Shown one piece after another: positions 61,602 through 64,000 of a stretch of 64,000 bases of DNA. The notes beneath the pieces are model-generated. The model worked only from the letters and a program-made list of their open reading frames with translations, ran no database searches and was not told where the DNA came from. The stretch comes from Spirosoma rhododendri (GTDB lineage Bacteria > Bacteroidota > Bacteroidia > Cytophagales > Spirosomataceae). A program made the position numbers and the translations under genes. Every line of letters begins with the position of its first letter. Positions within the stretch are counted from its first letter, which is position 1. The stretch lies in the NCBI RefSeq assembly GCF_012849055.1, contig NZ_CP051677.1, positions 3,177,001 through 3,241,000 on the forward strand. The letters are read 5' to 3'.

Positions 61602-62804
61602 TCAGATAGCCCGGCGTGACTTTTCCCACTTGCCCGATAGGCCGCCCCGCTGATAACGTATGAAGCCCGCCAGTACGCACACATTCATAAACACGAAGTA
61701 AAATGGTACGAAGGTGAGCTTCCAGCGCGTCTGCCGGTTTTCCAGTATGTAACCGACGCCCGCTGCCAGATAGAACAGTACCTGCGCCCAGAACATAGCC
61801 GTCCATAGCATCGATCCGGCGGGGTTTGTCAGCAGAAGCAGATTGAGCAGCAGCAGTAATGGCAGGCAGAACGGCGTTACGGCCCAGCGCAACACCCGGT
61901 GCGAGATATACTGAAAGCTCAGCCAGCCGTAACGCCCCACCGACAGCAGCGGAGCCAGCCGCCGGATTGCCTGAAAACCGCCGGTCGCAATACGAACCTT
62001 CCGTTTGGTCTCTTCATCGACCGAGTGGGAGGGGCGTTCCAGCGCGTAGGCGTCGGGCGCGTACTCGACGCGGTAGCCCCGTTGAGCAATGCGCAGCGAA
62101 ATGATAAAATCGTCCAGGAGTGTGTCGGGCTCAACGGGTTCGTAGAGGGCCGTCCGCACGGCAAACAGCTCGCCAGCCGCCCCCACGATGGTATACAGCT
62201 GAGCGTCCATCTTCTTCAGAAACGATTCGTAGCGCCAGTACAACCCTTCGCCACTACCCGCAGCCGACTCTTTTCCCTCCGTACTTATGCGTTTTTCGCC
62301 CGTAACAGCCCCTACACTCGCCGGTGCGAAGCGGGCCACCAGCCGACTGATGGCTTCGAGGTTGAGGGTCGTGTTGGCATCAGTAAAAATGGTGATGTCG
62401 GTCGATACCTGCTCCATCGCCCGGTTCATCGCCACAATCTTCCCCAGCCGTTCCGTGCCCGACAGTACGGCCAGACCCGGTATGTCGGCCTGGCGGCTCG
62501 CGAGGTATTCCGCCGACCCGTCGGTCGATCCTTCGATTACAAACAGCAGGTTCAACTTATCGGCCGGATACGTCTGCGCCAGGCAGTTGTCGAGTTTGGC
62601 GGGCAGGTAATCCCGTTCGTTGTAGGCCGGTACGATCATCGTTACGCTGGGAAGCGGCTCCGTCGGTTCGGTGGGGGGCGTTGCGTGGCCCCGGCGCAGG
62701 CGAACCAGTACCCAGATTACGATGCCGTAGCCGAGGTAGGTGTAAAAAACAACAAAAGCCAGCCCCCAGAACAGCACGGCAGCCAGCGAATACAATAGGG
62801 TCAT
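61602..62804 (-). CDS. Membrane glycosyltransferase family 2
   Basis: GT2 enzyme of 400 aa. The frame is open from a GTG at 62864, but that overlaps the neighbouring gene by 40 nt; ATG at 62804 gives a clean N-terminal membrane helix (MTLLYSLAAVLFWGLAFVVF). GT-A domain: VTMIVPAYNERDYLPAKLDN (near 55), a GKIVAMNRA block near 120, DANT (near 137) as the DxD-like metal site and LLDDFIISLRIAQRGYRVEY (near 225) with the catalytic ED/DD region, then three to four hydrophobic helices (about 290-370). It resembles the processive or polyprenyl-linked GT2 group. The linkage is unknown. It is in the same - strand run as its neighbours. Confidence 0.87.
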   Translation of the reverse strand: MTLLYSLAAVLFWGLAFVVFYTYLGYGIVIWVLVRLRRGHATPPTEPTEPLPSVTMIVPAYNERDYLPAKLDNCLAQTYPADKLNLLFVIEGSTDGSAEYLASRQADIPGLAVLSGTERLGKIVAMNRAMEQVSTDITIFTDANTTLNLEAISRLVARFAPASVGAVTGEKRISTEGKESAAGSGEGLYWRYESFLKKMDAQLYTIVGAAGELFAVRTALYEPVEPDTLLDDFIISLRIAQRGYRVEYAPDAYALERPSHSVDEETKRKVRIATGGFQAIRRLAPLLSVGRYGWLSFQYISHRVLRWAVTPFCLPLLLLLNLLLLTNPAGSMLWTAMFWAQVLFYLAAGVGYILENRQTRWKLTFVPFYFVFMNVCVLAGFIRYQRGGLSGKWEKSRRAI

Positions 62805-62824
62805 TCGGATACTAGGTTTACGAA

Positions 62825-63748
62825 TTAAACGGGCGAGGTACTGGCCGAGTGGAGGTTCCACCACACCCCCCGTACAAACGCCTGTGCGTGTTGCCGTTTG
62901 CCGCTAAGCACGTAGGTTGCCAGGTGCTTGGGCACCACACAACCCGCGAAAAATAAGTAAAAAACAAGCTTCTGCACCGGCGTACAGTGTCGACGCATAA
63001 ACAGAATCCGGTTGCGGGTCAGGTAGTACGTTTTCAGCGGACTGAACTCACCCACCGACATCGATTCCTTATGCAAGATGTGGGCCGATGGCTGGTAATA
63101 AATAACAAAACCCGCGTCGCGGATGCGCTGCGACCAGTCGAGTTCTTCGTAATACAGAAAAAAGCGTTCGGCAAACCGGCCCACTTTGTCGATTACGGCC
63201 CGCTTCACCAGCATGGCGCAGCCGTGGGCGAACGCCGTCGGGCCGGGTTGGTCGTAGCTGGCATCGTCGGGCAATTTGTAACCTACCGGTACGGCCGTAC
63301 CGGTCAGCATATTCATCGGATTGTAGCCTGCGTACTGCACCAGCGAAGGGTTGCTGAAAAACCGGATTTTGGGGCAGGTAACGCCGATACGATCGTCGGC
63401 TGCAAACGGCTTCAGCAATTCAGTCAGCAGATCGGCGTTGAGTTCGGTATCGTTATTAACGATGAAGAGATACTCACCGTTGGCGTTGGCGATCCCCAGG
63501 TTGTTGCCGCCCGTGAAGCCAAGATTTTCGTCGCTGCGGATGACCCGCACATTCGGATACTGGCCTGCGTCCAGACAACTGTTGAGTGATGGTTGCGACG
63601 CGTTGTCGACAACGATGATCTCTACGTTGGGGTGCGTCAGTAGCCGCGACGAGTCCAGAAACTGCCGGGTCACCTCCGCCTGATTGTAGTTGATCGTGAT
63701 AATCGATACCAGCGGAACGGGGCTGGTCAGACGTTCTCCTTCTGCCAT
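62825..63748 (-). CDS. Glycosyltransferase family 2 (rhamnosyltransferase-like)
   Basis: 307-residue GT2 enzyme. GT-A motifs: VSIITINYNQAEVTRQFLDS at the start, VVDNAS near 47, NLGFTGGNNLGI near 77, NNDTEL (near 98; DxD equivalent) and FFLYYEELDWSQRIRDAGF near 200 with the ED motif. One or two hydrophobic segments near the end (LVFYLFFAGCVV) suggest membrane association. This group often transfers rhamnose or similar 6-deoxy sugars. Its start overlaps the end of the sugar phosphotransferase gene by 22 nt and its stop is 20 nt before the start chosen for the next GT2, so it is part of a tightly packed operon. Confidence 0.88.
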   Translation of the reverse strand: MAEGERLTSPVPLVSIITINYNQAEVTRQFLDSSRLLTHPNVEIIVVDNASQPSLNSCLDAGQYPNVRVIRSDENLGFTGGNNLGIANANGEYLFIVNNDTELNADLLTELLKPFAADDRIGVTCPKIRFFSNPSLVQYAGYNPMNMLTGTAVPVGYKLPDDASYDQPGPTAFAHGCAMLVKRAVIDKVGRFAERFFLYYEELDWSQRIRDAGFVIYYQPSAHILHKESMSVGEFSPLKTYYLTRNRILFMRRHCTPVQKLVFYLFFAGCVVPKHLATYVLSGKRQHAQAFVRGVWWNLHSASTSPV

Positions 63749-64000
63749 ACGCTGAATAGAGTCTGCCAGATAATGTACATGTCGGTTTTGAACGAGAATG
63801 TACTGGCGTATTCAATGTCGAGAGCGATGCGTTCGCTGTCGGTAACGGGGCCTTCACCTTTGGCCCGTTTCTTCACCTGCCACAGGCCCGTCAACCCGGC
63901 TGGTCCTGCAAACCGCTGCGCCGACGCGTCGGTTGTCAGTTTCTCCGCTTCGTAAAGCGGCAGTGGCCGGTTGCCCACCAGCGACATATCGCCGAACAAA
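63727..64000 (-). CDS. Polyprenyl-phosphate sugar phosphotransferase, C-terminal part (cut by window edge)
   Basis: Only the last 90 or so residues are in the window; the frame is open to the right edge. GDMSLVGNRPLPLYEAEKL, GPAGLTGLWQV and the DIEYASTFSFKTDMYIIWQT end are characteristic of the bacterial sugar transferase family (WbaP/WcaJ/PglC type). This enzyme starts repeat-unit synthesis by placing a sugar-1-phosphate on undecaprenyl phosphate at the inner membrane. The family usually reads SLVGPRP where this has SLVGNRP. It would be the initiating enzyme of the locus, and more of the locus probably lies beyond the edge. Confidence 0.88.
   Translation of the reverse strand, partial: LFGDMSLVGNRPLPLYEAEKLTTDASAQRFAGPAGLTGLWQVKKRAKGEGPVTDSERIALDIEYASTFSFKTDMYIIWQTLFSVWQKENV

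Overview
The window is GC-rich Bacteroidota DNA, most likely from the Cytophagales (a Spirosoma/Fibrella-like genus). Supporting signs are type IX secretion (T9SS) sorting domains (a Por-type C-terminus at 52.0 kb and a CHU_C/type B C-terminus at 54.4 kb), a Bacteroidota-type promoter candidate, weak Shine-Dalgarno sequences and a dense set of secreted plant-polysaccharide enzymes. The genus is inferred from gene content only. No rRNA, tRNA, CRISPR array or transposase was recognised.

Region 1 (1-33.9 kb) is a glucuronoxylan/hemicellulose utilisation locus. On the + strand (1-18.05 kb) come a GH9 endoglucanase (cut by the left edge), a GH97, a small SGNH acetylesterase, an alpha/beta-hydrolase, a type-B carboxylesterase, three CE1-like esterases in tandem, a fourth CE1-like esterase, a GH8 exo-oligoxylanase, a fifth CE1-like esterase, a double-headed CE1-CE1 protein and a GH10 xylanase. 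A bidirectional terminator separates these from a - strand block (18.1-30.3 kb): CE15 glucuronoyl esterase, large sialate O-acetylesterase-type esterase, second GH10, GH43, SDR oxidoreductase, GH67 and GH115 alpha-glucuronidases. A divergent LacI-family regulator lies beside a 14-bp perfect operator-like palindrome, followed by a CocE/NonD hydrolase. The set can cut the xylan backbone, remove acetyl, feruloyl, glucuronoyl-ester, methylglucuronate and arabinose decorations, and trim oligosaccharides. No SusC/SusD pair or transporter is in view. The gaps between these genes hold seven large palindromes of one family, several carrying a 16-17 nt GC-rich module at differing positions and orientations.

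Region 2 (34.2-64 kb) is an exopolysaccharide/O-antigen-type locus: GT2 synthase-like protein, short TolC-like protein, Wzc-like chain-length/pseudo-kinase protein, MOP flippase (Wzx), a secreted GH39-like glycosidase with T9SS tail, a T9SS type B protein, a possible glycosyltransferase, a GT11 fucosyltransferase, a hexapeptide acyltransferase, a GT4-like enzyme, a Wzy-like polymerase, two GT2 enzymes and the end of a polyprenyl-phosphate sugar phosphotransferase. Inside it sit two very large assembly-line genes, A-PCP-KS-AT-ACP-aminotransferase and C-A-PCP-TE, with an Sfp-type phosphopantetheinyl transferase about 6 kb downstream. Collinearity predicts an aminoacyl starter extended once with malonate, transaminated at the beta-keto carbon to a 3,4-diamino acid, condensed with a second, possibly glycine-like, amino acid and released. 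This compact system is the most interesting part of the window. A pentapeptide-repeat gene, framed on both sides by copies of a second repeat family, sits directly behind it.

Six reading-frame breaks in five genes between 37.7 and 58.4 kb are each repaired by one extra C in a short C run, and one in GH97 by one fewer T in a T8 run. These genes are therefore described as probably intact with homopolymer-length errors, although real mutation or slippage cannot be excluded.
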